DNA of 64,000 bases from Lachancea dasiensis (Eukaryota > Ascomycota > Saccharomycetes > Saccharomycetales > Saccharomycetaceae). Position 1 is the stretch's first letter. The number at the start of each line of letters is the position of its first letter. Below are positions 1-8,854 of this stretch, piece by piece. The DNA lies in assembly GCA_900074725.1 (NCBI GenBank), contig LT598456.1, forward strand, positions 317,488 to 381,487, written 5' to 3'. The position numbers were made by a program, and so were the translations under genes. The notes below the pieces were generated by a model. It saw only the letters and a program-made list of their open reading frames with translations. It was not told the DNA's origin and made no database searches.

Positions 1-1100
1 TTGCGCTTCTCTCGAAGACTGATTGATGGCTCGGGAGAGTCTTCTGCGGGCGACGATTGGGTAGCAGTTGGAGCTACAGAACTTGGCTTTCTTTTCAGCA
101 GCTCCTCCGAAAGTAAGGTTGGCACACAAGTCTTCTGCAATAGTAACGAAATATCATTTTTCAGCACAGCGTTCGTAACATCGTTGATATCATGGATTTT
201 GAAACCCAACTTTTGAGCGCCCAACTTTAACGATTTTGCTTCTTGAATATCAATATCAGTACTCTCTTGAGATGGAGATCTCAGAGAATTATTATGATTT
301 ATATGAAATAAGAGCACTATTGTTGTAGATCGCACCTGTTTTTGAATAAAATCAGCTAAATTCAGAACGTTGTCGCACAACCAAAGGGTACCAGACCCAG
401 CATCAACAATGTGTTTGAATATTGAAAAGGCCTTTCTGCTTGTCACAATGAAACTGATACCGTGAAAGAACGATGGAACAGGCTTGAAACCTGGAAATTG
501 CGTACTTTTCGAGACAAGCTCGCGCCACTTGAAGTCAAAATCAGTATGAACATGGTCAAATTCCCGAAAAAACTCACCAATAAAGTTTTCTTGTAATATG
601 GAGATACCACGTAGTAAGGAGAACAAACAGTTGCTGTAATTTTCATGAGGTTCTTTGACAATTTGAGCAGTAGTATTCGGCATCAGGGACTCGGTTGCCT
701 GGATCCCAAAGAGAGAAAGACCGGCCTTAGTCTCTTCTATAGTATTCAGATTATGGGGAAGTTTCCATAGCGCAAGTTCATTGACTAGTGTAGCATTAAT
801 AGGCGAAGCTCCCATTGCAAATGAAGCTTCCCTCGTAGAAACCGGAAATTCCACAGTTTGCCCTTGCTTCACGGTATTCCCATCAACTTTAGTCAATTTT
901 CCAGTATTGGTAACTGAAAGGATACCTTTATTGTTGACTTCGAGCTCGATATGTTTCCGCGATATGCTCTTGTCGTTCTTTATGTTTAGAGGACTTTTGG
1001 TTGACCGTCCGATGTCGTAGCGAATCCCCTCTTTCAAACAGCAGGAGAATTTGACATTCTCTCCATTCTCAGAATTGAAGTCATACCTCAGAATCCACAT
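1..1100 (-). CDS. XRS2: Xrs2/Nbs1-like MRX complex subunit (3' end outside the window)
   Basis: This is the FHA-domain subunit of the Mre11-Rad50-Xrs2 complex, which senses and processes DNA double-strand breaks in the nucleus and recruits Tel1. The reading frame opens with an ATG at 1100 (MWILRYDFN) and stays open for 366 codons to the window edge, so the C-terminal Mre11- and Tel1-binding parts are not visible. Residues 1-110 show FHA hallmarks, IGRS followed by NDKSISRKH, very close to the start of S. cerevisiae Xrs2. The region after the FHA domain would hold the BRCT-like repeats. The next gene on the right matches DXO1, reproducing the YDR369C-YDR370C neighbourhood. Identity is from the FHA motif and synteny. 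Confidence 0.93.
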   Translation of the reverse strand, partial: MWILRYDFNSENGENVKFSCCLKEGIRYDIGRSTKSPLNIKNDKSISRKHIELEVNNKGILSVTNTGKLTKVDGNTVKQGQTVEFPVSTREASFAMGASPINATLVNELALWKLPHNLNTIEETKAGLSLFGIQATESLMPNTTAQIVKEPHENYSNCLFSLLRGISILQENFIGEFFREFDHVHTDFDFKWRELVSKSTQFPGFKPVPSFFHGISFIVTSRKAFSIFKHIVDAGSGTLWLCDNVLNLADFIQKQVRSTTIVLLFHINHNNSLRSPSQESTDIDIQEAKSLKLGAQKLGFKIHDINDVTNAVLKNDISLLLQKTCVPTLLSEELLKRKPSSVAPTATQSSPAEDSPEPSISLREKR

Positions 1101-1339
1101 GTATTTCACATACGTGCTTTCTGCCCAAATGTGTGGTAACAGTTTTTAAAGTATATATTTTATTAATGCGCGCCTCATTGATGATACTATGATATAGAAA
1201 AATAGTAGGAAACATGAAAGCCACGAGAGCCCTCGAAAACCTTCAAAGAGTCTTGACTTAGATGGTAGAATATTTAAATTTACTGTCAGAATGCTAATCT
1301 CATATTTTAAGTCCCTTCGAAGGTGGGCTCAGGGTTAAG

Positions 1340-2779
1340 TCAATATAATGACAAAGAAACTCCAAAAGAAAAGCCCGGTTTGGCAATGTCTTGGTTTCTG
1401 TAGCTAAAAGGAATAGCATATGTCAAGTCCATATTGGCCAAACGGCTTTTGTAAAGGAGTGAAATACCAGAACTTGCAGCCCCATAAAAATTGTCAAGTT
1501 TGCCATCAAAGACGTCTCCTCCATTTAAGAAACACTGGAGTCTCAAAGGAGAATCACTGGGCGTATTTGGAAGCTTGAAAGACGAAGCCAAACGTAGCTT
1601 ATAGAAAAAATCACCACCCTGTTGGCCCACAGAATTTCGTTCGAAACCTTTCAAACTCGCAAGTCCTCCGAGATAAAATTTATCCATGTAATGAGTGGTA
1701 CTTGTAGACTGAACTGTCGGGATTATACCCCCAAAGGCAATGTCAAGCGAATTGATAATCCTGTTTTTGAAGATTGGGCGATGTGCCTCAGCCGTAATGG
1801 CAAATTTGTTAAAACTGTGCTCTTGAGATCCTATTGTATCCGATGACTGGCCAAGCTTTTGCGAAATAACATATTCATTGCTGGCCGCTAGTTTTACACC
1901 AAAAGCGGGAAAAAGTCCAAAAAACTTTCGGTTGTCAAATGAAAAGTGTGAAACAAAGCTGCTTTTGGAGAACGGCGACTTAGATTTTTCTGAGCCATTT
2001 GCTGATGCTATATTTCTGGCAACAATGGAAAGGCCGTTGTACAGAAAAGGAGCAGAGCTTAAGTTCTTAGTGATCCACGTCTTTTGCACACCAATATTCA
2101 GAGCTGCTTGACTTTGGAGACCTTGATCTTCTGATGCCACATAATTCAGGTCTCTTAGATCGATCTTGGCGTAGGATGCATCAATGACGGCCTTTACCGA
2201 GGGATTCTTCTGAAGAGGAACCATGAGTTTTGCTTCAAAATTTCTCTCACCTCTATTTGGGCTGAAGGGAACTGCCTTCAGCTCGCTTTGTAAGGTCAAG
2301 ACTTCAGCTTTCCCCCATGTATTGATAAAGGAATATCTTCCTCCAAGTGCAGACTGCGAGTCGCCGGTCGTCGAAGTCAAGCACACATTGTTGAATTGCA
2401 TAGGCGTCAAAAAGATTCTTGCCGCTGTTGGAATAGGACTTTCGAGATTATAGTCCTTTATGGCGTCTTCGGGTAGGTTTTGCAGACCAGCTCCTTTGGC
2501 CTCTCTATCTAAAGAGACTTTCACGTCCTTGAACAATCCAGTGTAAATAAGTTTCTTCTTAATTTCTGAAAAGTTTGTCATTGACTGTTCCAAGGTCTGC
2601 AGAGGCTGTGAGAGAACAGGCTCCAGAACCGACTTGTAAACCGCATCTGAAAGGGGACTCAACTGGTTGTCGCCATCAATCGATACAGTCGTTATGAACA
2701 ATGGTTTTAAAGAGGACCGCTTCAAGATGGCCAATTGAGTTTCTCGCTCTAGGCCATTAGAGAATTCCGGGTGTTCCAT
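1340..2779 (-). CDS. SAM50: Sam50/Tob55, SAM complex beta-barrel assembly core
   Basis: Encodes the 479-residue Omp85/BamA-family protein of the mitochondrial outer membrane that inserts beta-barrel precursors such as porin and Tom40. The N-terminal third fits a single POTRA domain. The C-terminal part is a 16-strand barrel with the diagnostic L6 motif, here SLKGFERN, near residue 375, and an alternating hydrophobic last strand at the C terminus. Length matches the yeast family (about 480). The start is the ATG at 2779. In S. cerevisiae the gene (YNL026W) lies elsewhere, so its place between XRS2 and DXO1 is not explained by the IV/XV synteny seen in the rest of the window. Confidence 0.93.
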   Translation of the reverse strand: MEHPEFSNGLERETQLAILKRSSLKPLFITTVSIDGDNQLSPLSDAVYKSVLEPVLSQPLQTLEQSMTNFSEIKKKLIYTGLFKDVKVSLDREAKGAGLQNLPEDAIKDYNLESPIPTAARIFLTPMQFNNVCLTSTTGDSQSALGGRYSFINTWGKAEVLTLQSELKAVPFSPNRGERNFEAKLMVPLQKNPSVKAVIDASYAKIDLRDLNYVASEDQGLQSQAALNIGVQKTWITKNLSSAPFLYNGLSIVARNIASANGSEKSKSPFSKSSFVSHFSFDNRKFFGLFPAFGVKLAASNEYVISQKLGQSSDTIGSQEHSFNKFAITAEAHRPIFKNRIINSLDIAFGGIIPTVQSTSTTHYMDKFYLGGLASLKGFERNSVGQQGGDFFYKLRLASSFKLPNTPSDSPLRLQCFLNGGDVFDGKLDNFYGAASSGISLLYKSRLANMDLTYAIPFSYRNQDIAKPGFSFGVSLSLY

Positions 2780-2974
2780 TGAGTATAAACGTTACCTATT
2801 TTAGGCCACCTGGTTAAATAGGACCTTATTAATTTTAATTTCTTACATGCTATTTTTCATTACTACTATTCACAATTTTGCCGACCAATCGAACGATCGA
2901 AAATAAAAGCATAAAGGCTATCTTTATTCATACTCTCATATCGTAAATGTACGCCCCGCGCTATATGAGAGTAC

Positions 2975-4123
2975 TTAAAATATGCTCCCTGGTGGTTTGT
3001 TCTTTAGTTTCCGGATTCTCAAAAGGAGATCTTTGCTGAGGGATATTTTAAATGATAAAGGCGAGTCATCGGATCCTTGGGCTACGACATATTGACACAC
3101 ACAACTCTGAATTACCTTCATTATGTGGTGAAACCACTGAACTGATATGTTGGCGTTGCAATTGTAATTCTGCCTTATAAATTTTAAATTGGAATTGTTG
3201 AACTTGCGGTACAGCTGACCCCTGGTGTAACGTTCGAAGGAAGTCAGTTGGTTGTAGTAAGGATCTCTGATGCCAACCAGCAAGGTTGTTCTCGGTATCA
3301 AAGACGTCTGCACCCACATACGCAACAGTTTTTGACGGTGGTATGAATTTTGTGGTTTAATCCCTGCAGAACATTTAATTTCGGTGTAGATTCCAGTAGT
3401 CGGGTCCACACAGTCTATCTCGGCCTTGAACAGGCATTCTAAATGTGAATCTATTCGACCGCGAACAATGGAATAAAAGACAGTCTTTTCCTGCGAATGT
3501 GCTGGTGTCGTTACTAGATTTTCCAGTTCAAAGCCAGTGTAGCATAGCTTGCGCATTCTCTCATCGTTTGAATGTATTCCTGTAGCTTGGCGTGATGCCA
3601 ACTTATCGGGAAAGAGGTGAAGGACTCCGTTGGAGTACACAGCTGACAGGCAAACGTCTTGATTCGAAAAGGGAGACATAATTAGTTCTACAAGATTGTG
3701 TCTTGAGCATATAATAGTCAGCTTTTCGTCTTTCTTCACCGAACCCGATTGATTTATGAAGTTCTGTATGCCCTGCATGTTTTCCAATTGATCAGTTGCC
3801 AGTGGGATAAACTGGTCGTAATGAGTCAACAGATCGTGGCCAAAATAATTGGAAACGTGGCATCGACTTCCATCTTGGATAAATTTTGACATATCTGGTT
3901 TCAACGAAGCCAATCCATGCCGACTTCCTAGTACGAACTCATTTTGAGGGAGCAATTGTGTCAATACTTCGGCTTCTTCCACCTCTTGGAAAAACGACAA
4001 GGGGCTGGGTAATATTTTCGAGGGATTTAAATGTTGGAACTGCTTACAATTCACTTCTGTAACATCGCCTGGCGACTCTCGAACATCGAGTTTTTCAAAC
4101 GTCCGTACGAGTTCGTCTGCCAT
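2975..4123 (-). CDS. DXO1: Dxo1/Rai1-family decapping exoribonuclease
   Basis: Member of the DXO/Rai1 family, which removes incomplete or non-canonical 5' caps and degrades the RNA 5'-3'. Diagnostic stretches are GHDLL (substrate-side segment), GFELEN, the catalytic AEIDC followed by TEIKC (the acidic/lysine metal site), and RMWVQTSLIP, all of which line up with S. cerevisiae Dxo1 (YDR370C). The frame is open up to 4255, but it opens there with GTG directly after a stop and has no in-frame ATG until 4123. I use that ATG, giving 382 residues against 442 in S. cerevisiae. The missing N terminus could reflect a non-AUG start, an unseen upstream exon or true divergence. It sits beside XRS2 as in S. 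cerevisiae, with SAM50 between. Confidence 0.88.
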   Translation of the reverse strand: MADELVRTFEKLDVRESPGDVTEVNCKQFQHLNPSKILPSPLSFFQEVEEAEVLTQLLPQNEFVLGSRHGLASLKPDMSKFIQDGSRCHVSNYFGHDLLTHYDQFIPLATDQLENMQGIQNFINQSGSVKKDEKLTIICSRHNLVELIMSPFSNQDVCLSAVYSNGVLHLFPDKLASRQATGIHSNDERMRKLCYTGFELENLVTTPAHSQEKTVFYSIVRGRIDSHLECLFKAEIDCVDPTTGIYTEIKCSAGIKPQNSYHRQKLLRMWVQTSLIPRTTLLVGIRDPYYNQLTSFERYTRGQLYRKFNNSNLKFIRQNYNCNANISVQWFHHIMKVIQSCVCQYVVAQGSDDSPLSFKISLSKDLLLRIRKLKNKPPGSIF

Positions 4124-5433
4124 TGATCGCAATCTTGACCAAAGAAATAAGGCTAATTTATCATTCAATAGGCGCCACTCTGATCCTCGAACAACAGTTT
4201 TAATCGGGGACACACGGCCTGGCTCGACTTCTTTCAGTGACTGACTGTTGTTCACTCTTCAAGACCTAGTTGCCAGATGAGAAGCCTATGAGCTCATTGT
4301 ACACGAGAGAGCGCTTTCAAGTTTCCTTCCCTTGCTGCACATCCTTGAGAGATTACTCCGTGCTTTGCAAGGTAAGATTCATGACTGAACTGCGTAGTAT
4401 GGTGTTAAAATGAGTAATACTTCATCAGAAATAATCTTTGATATTCATCGAGAATCGGACTCCTACGAAGTGGCTGGTTATTCGTGACTACCGAATGAAA
4501 AGGCTGGTAAACCATCTTTGAGTATCATACTCTATCAAACCGATAATTGAAGTTAACTCACGAGCTTTGGTTTGATGCCACCAAGCTTAACTGGCCTGGC
4601 TGATGCTCTCTCAAATTCAATCGTGTAGTACGAATGAGCAGTTTTTAGCATATTTTAGCAATTTCGACAAAGTCAGGCATCGCTTCCATGCCCATCACAA
4701 CAGAGCGGCCATAGCTGTAAATAGTTCAACGCGAAAATACTTAGCAGTTCCGCTTCTGTCGGCTTTTTTATAATGGTAGCCCTCGTAAGGTATATCCCTA
4801 AAAGCACCCTTTGGCTCTGTCCAATGTTTTTAATAGGATCAGATTTAATCACAAACTTGTATGGTGGTGACAAAGCCCGGTCAACTGTAACTCGACGGGT
4901 TCACCATAAGACAAAACAGTTGGTGTCGTCACGTCGACATAAGTCCGAAAGGAATCAGAGCATGGGCCAGAAAAGCGGAGAGGGTATTTTGCATCACATC
5001 AGAGAATTTGATTGAATAGCGTTGGCATAATTTGGGGTTTTGATTGGAAGCACAGTCAAGTACATCAATCACAATAGTAATGAGAGTTCCGATAGCTGCG
5101 TTATTTTTCGTTCGAAGGGCCGTGTGTCGCACTTAATGCTCCAAAGTGTGCATGACACGGTACATTAGTCGAAAGCATGAAGAAGGATTTGACTCAAATG
5201 CCCTCGGCAAGTCATGCACCACGCCTTCAAGACCAGTTGTCCTCTCGTAGTCTACTACCAAAAGGTAGGGAAGAAGGGATAGCTTGACATTCGTTCTGCA
5301 TTTGATATCTTAGCATCGCACAGGTCTGCGAGGCTATTTCAAGTAATATAATCATTCATTTTGTAATTTTAACTTAGGTGCATCTCGGTTTAATATTGTA
5401 CCTCCGAGCAGGATGTAAAGTAGGTCAACATTT
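4124..5433. other. Long gene-poor intergenic region
   Basis: About 1.3 kb upstream of DXO1. The only open frames are short (66-80 codons), overlap one another on both strands and show no family resemblance. I see no tRNA, no long repeat and no clear promoter signature. This and the following stretch make up the emptiest part of the window. Confidence 0.5.
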
Positions 5434-5631
5434 ATGGCATCTTCAGGACAGTTGAAGCTGGGACGATACAAAGGGCAAGATTTTCAGAAACAGAAAATTG
5501 TGTTGTACAAAGGCTCAATGACACTGAAAAATCTGCCCAACGAGATCATTTATGTGCCCCCAAACCATTATCAAGCAAGTGCGCCAGTGAATAACGCACA
5601 CGTTAAACTTACCAACCAGAGAAACGAGTAG
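5434..5631 (+). CDS. Hypothetical 65-residue protein
   Basis: A 65-codon frame starting with ATG at 5434, isolated in a 2-kb gene-poor region. The product is hydrophilic, basic at the start (LKLGRYKGQDFQKQK) and then proline/asparagine-rich, with no transmembrane segment, signal peptide or motif that I recognise. It could be a small real gene or a chance frame. In its favour are balanced amino-acid composition and the absence of an overlapping rival frame. Against it are its length and lack of any known neighbour relation. No function is proposed. Confidence 0.25.
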   Translation: MASSGQLKLGRYKGQDFQKQKIVLYKGSMTLKNLPNEIIYVPPNHYQASAPVNNAHVKLTNQRNE

Positions 5632-6148
5632 ATATCATTTTGTACAAATGCGTCATTAGATTTCCAGTTCCCATAATGAAGGTGCACTAAAGATCTATTT
5701 AGACACTTGAAGAATGGTCAATAAATAGTGCTTTACGCCCTCTAGAGTTATTAAAATCATTCTCAAAAGTCATGCTTGAATAGTGTAAAGTTAATCACAT
5801 CTAAGAATGCTTGAATCAGAATGCTTGAATCAAAATTGCGTCCGACTACTCTTGAAATGTCACTACGTTTTATTAACAAAGGGAGATTTTGAGCAATTGA
5901 AGCCCCAGGTAATCAATATTTTGGCTAAAACGATACCTAATCTCCTTTTGAATGTTGATCATGCGTGAATAAACTACCTTCATCCTGAAAAACTAATTCA
6001 ATTTCACTGCTCAACATTTAGAGCAAGGTCGCTGCTGACTTAAAATAACTACTTCAATTGATTACCATAAGTCCTGATACTCAGGTCTTGTATCCAATTA
6101 TTTTGAGATAATTTAAGTGTTCGCTCTTTCTGTTCATATTTGCTAAAG
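5632..6148. other. Intergenic region upstream of the YciI-like gene
   Basis: No gene seen. It is AT-rich and contains one perfect 14-bp tandem duplication, listed separately. The final part is presumably the promoter of the gene starting at 6149. Confidence 0.5.
5804..5831. repeat. Two exact tandem copies of a 14-bp unit
   Basis: The unit AGAATGCTTGAATC occurs twice head to tail, and a partial relative (ATGCTTGAAT) lies about 35 bp to the left. It is a local slippage-type duplication in non-coding DNA, and no function is inferred. Confidence 0.9.
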
Positions 6149-6460
6149 ATGGTTGAATGGTGTGCTATTGTGTTTGACAAAAAGGGCAGCGATAGATCCG
6201 CTTGTAGACCCCAACATCTAGAGGGTGTATCAAGCTCTTTTGGAAAAGGCTTACTGAAATGTGCTGGTGCTATTTATCACGAAGTTGGAGCGGATGGGAA
6301 GCCCACTAACTTTGCGGGTTCTAATTTGCACATCGAGGCTGACACAAAGGAGGAGGCTTTACAGGTGATCTACAATGATGTATTCGCCAAAGAAGGCATT
6401 TGGGATCTCGATAATATAATTATCTACCCGTTCGGCTGTGCGGTCCGTGCTCCTAAATAA
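6149..6460 (+). CDS. YciI-like (YCII domain) small protein
   Basis: A 103-residue protein with the ferredoxin-like YCII fold signature along its whole length: an N-terminal beta strand (EWCAIVFDKKG), RPQHLEG carrying the conserved histidine, an AGA-containing strand, GSNLHIEADTKEEA, then the conserved NDVFAKEGIWD and a closing I-PF strand. YciI relatives form dimers with an Asp-His pair in a pocket; the substrate of the fungal members is not established. The ATG at 6149 is used because the frame extends only three codons further to a TTG. I do not know a S. cerevisiae counterpart at this position, so the gene may be retained only in non-WGD yeasts. Confidence 0.75.
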   Translation: MVEWCAIVFDKKGSDRSACRPQHLEGVSSSFGKGLLKCAGAIYHEVGADGKPTNFAGSNLHIEADTKEEALQVIYNDVFAKEGIWDLDNIIIYPFGCAVRAPK

Positions 6461-6564
6461 AATGATCACTCAAGGGTCTTGCCCCTAAGGTGTGTATGTG
6501 TCATTAAATGGTTGGTATGTATTCGATATAGGAAGGCAAAATTTGGGATCTTCATACCATTTGA

Positions 6565-7053
6565 TCAGTACGAGACGCTGATCAAGTAGTCTGCCAGTTG
6601 TTCGACAATCTTGGTAGCTTCGCCGGCCTGGATTCCAGGTGGGTAATGTGTCACCAAGATAGTCTGTTTGGTGCGCACACACACCACACCTTCTGCCTCA
6701 TGTCTCCCCCAGATACTTCTATCGTCGGCTTTGATCACCATGTATTTTTGACCATGAACGTGCAAACCTACGCTTTGTAGACCAGAAGCATTGTCGAAAC
6801 CTTGCGCAATTTCGGAGATTTCGTTAGTTGGTAAGCTCAATCCACCAGAAGCAGCCCATACAGAGTCACCTGCTCTGGAGTAAATTGCAGCTTTATCAAT
6901 CTTACCAGTAGCAAGAAGGTTATCAGTGTATGCTTCATACGCAGGTTAGTAAGGGCCTTCGAGAAACGGAACCGCAAAACCACCTTCGCCAATTCCAATC
7001 ATTTTTCTTCCCAAAAATGTTGTAGCTATTGTAAACATACCTTGCCAAGACAT
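6565..7053 (-). CDS. PFY1: Profilin, spliced
   Basis: Profilin binds actin monomers and poly-proline formins and feeds ATP-actin to growing filaments. Exon 1 is 13 nt (7053-7041, encoding MSWQ plus one base). The intron is 7040-6933 (108 nt) with donor GTATGT, branch point TACTAAC at 6951-6945 and an AG acceptor. Exon 2 is 6932-6565. The spliced product has 126 residues, the same as S. cerevisiae Pfy1, with a tiny first exon of the same kind. Family hallmarks are [37 protein letters not shown] and a C-terminal EQLADYL helix. The neighbour LEO1 reproduces YOR122C-YOR123C. Confidence 0.96.
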
Positions 7054-7264
7054 TAGAGACGATGGTAGATAGTCTACTAGAATACTTTGTTCAGTTATAA
7101 GGGCATGTTAGGAGTCTAAGTTATTTCTGAAATCAAGTCGAGTTATAGAAAATGACATATCCGGGTAATAGAATTCAAGGTGAGAGACCTGCGGGCGTGC
7201 TTGCTTCTTCATATCTACTATACATAGGCTCTATTTGGCCCAATATTGAGCTCATACACCTAGC

Positions 7265-8551
7265 CTAATCCTCATCGTCGTCCAAGATCGCCACTTTCCT
7301 TCTTTTCAGCGAAGAAGCATCGTCGTCTGCATTACTTTCAGCTTCTTCCTCGCGATAGTGAGATTCACCACTGCGTTTGAGTTGTCTTAAACGGTCAGCT
7401 TTAGCGTCATCGTCATCGCTTTCGCCAGTAACATCCTCTTCGTCCTCTTCTTCGTCATCGGGGAGTTCGTTATCGTCTTCTTCATCGTCTACCATGAATC
7501 CATCGTCTTCGTATTCATCGTACCGACTACCATCGTAAGCCAGTCCAGATTTGGACGAGGAGCCCCCTCTTTGTTTGGCTAACAATCCTGAAGGCTCTGG
7601 AGAACCAAGCCCTTCGCGCTCCTGTTGCTCGCGTAATTGTCTCTTACGTCGTTCGCGGATGATTTGGCCCTGCTTCTTTTCCAGCTCCCTTTGCTCCAAT
7701 TCTGGGTCCACCCGAAGAATATAAGTATTTGGACCCTGGTGTTCACGCTGCTCCTTGCGAGCTACAGCTTTGCTGAGACGTTGGTGACTCTTGGAGTTGG
7801 TAGATGTTGGAATAAAAATCATGCTACTGGAGATCTCGCCACCTTTCGCAGACTGAATGAGCTCTTGTTGCTCGTGGGAGACGGCTAAATACGTGTTGTC
7901 GATGTCGTTTATCAGAACATCTGTGTATTCATCGCCCAATCGTAGCGAGTAAGTGCCATCAGACCACTGAACAACCTGTGCATTGGACTCTTTGTAAACG
8001 CGTTGATTACTGTCCCGCGAGTACCTCCAGCGAACAGTGTTCTCGTCAATGAGCCGATCTCCAATTTGGTCCTCTTTCGAGACCGATTGCGCTGCACGCT
8101 GTTCAACTTTGTCCTGGAAGGCAGGAGGATCGAACGGTACGGGATCTACGGACAAAAATTGTGGCATTTTCGCGTAAAACAAACCTTTTTGCCCTTCGTT
8201 CTCCTGGACAGGAGCTGTTGAGTAAGGCACAATATGTTTGACCACGTCCACATCCGCTTCTCTGAACTCACCCTCGGAGCCTTCGCCATCCGAATTTCCA
8301 GCGTTCTCGCCATAAAACTTACGATTGTACATTGCTTGTTCATCATCCTCGGCCCCCGAGTGTTGCTCTTCATCACCATCGCCCTTTAAACCCACCTCCT
8401 CGTCGTTCTCACTCCCAGAGTCCTTGCCGCTTTCATCACCAAACAAGTCTTCCATTTCCTCAGCTTCTACAAGAGGCTTCGAGCTCGGATTCTCATCTTG
8501 AGTAGGCTCCTTCTCTTGTACAGAACCAAGGTTACTTTCAGTGTCCGACAT
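7265..8551 (-). CDS. LEO1: Leo1, Paf1 complex subunit
   Basis: Leo1 is a subunit of the Paf1 complex, which travels with RNA polymerase II and supports histone H2B ubiquitination and H3K4/K36 methylation. The product is highly acidic at both ends. The central conserved domain contains QAMYNRKFYGE, VDPVPFDPPAF, RLIDENTVRWRYSRD, VQWSDGTYSL and FIPTSTNSK, matching yeast Leo1 closely. The C terminus is rich in D/E/S and then basic. The ATG at 8551 (MSDTES) aligns best with the yeast start. An in-frame ATG 22 codons upstream (8617) is an alternative. The promoter is shared with the divergent chitinase gene. Confidence 0.94.
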   Translation of the reverse strand: MSDTESNLGSVQEKEPTQDENPSSKPLVEAEEMEDLFGDESGKDSGSENDEEVGLKGDGDEEQHSGAEDDEQAMYNRKFYGENAGNSDGEGSEGEFREADVDVVKHIVPYSTAPVQENEGQKGLFYAKMPQFLSVDPVPFDPPAFQDKVEQRAAQSVSKEDQIGDRLIDENTVRWRYSRDSNQRVYKESNAQVVQWSDGTYSLRLGDEYTDVLINDIDNTYLAVSHEQQELIQSAKGGEISSSMIFIPTSTNSKSHQRLSKAVARKEQREHQGPNTYILRVDPELEQRELEKKQGQIIRERRKRQLREQQEREGLGSPEPSGLLAKQRGGSSSKSGLAYDGSRYDEYEDDGFMVDDEEDDNELPDDEEEDEEDVTGESDDDDAKADRLRQLKRSGESHYREEEAESNADDDASSLKRRKVAILDDDED

Positions 8552-8854
8552 TGTCACCTCTCGAATGGTGAAGCTAGTCTCTGTTGTCGTCGAACCTACA
8601 ACTGATTTGACTTTCATTGAGCTTGGCTTTAATTTCAGGTGTCAGTTTCGGTCAAAGTGATTAACAAACTAGACAGCAGAGTGAAACATAACGACAATGT
8701 GAAATATAGGTTCCCGACGTATATTATACAGAGGCTTGTTGTCGGCCAACTTGTCACGGCTTTCCCTCCTTTAACTATATAAATGTCGAGCTCTGTGCAC
8801 TTCTTTCCAAGGATTTCTGGCTTGAGTTTGACCTGATTTTAGTAGTATATTAAA

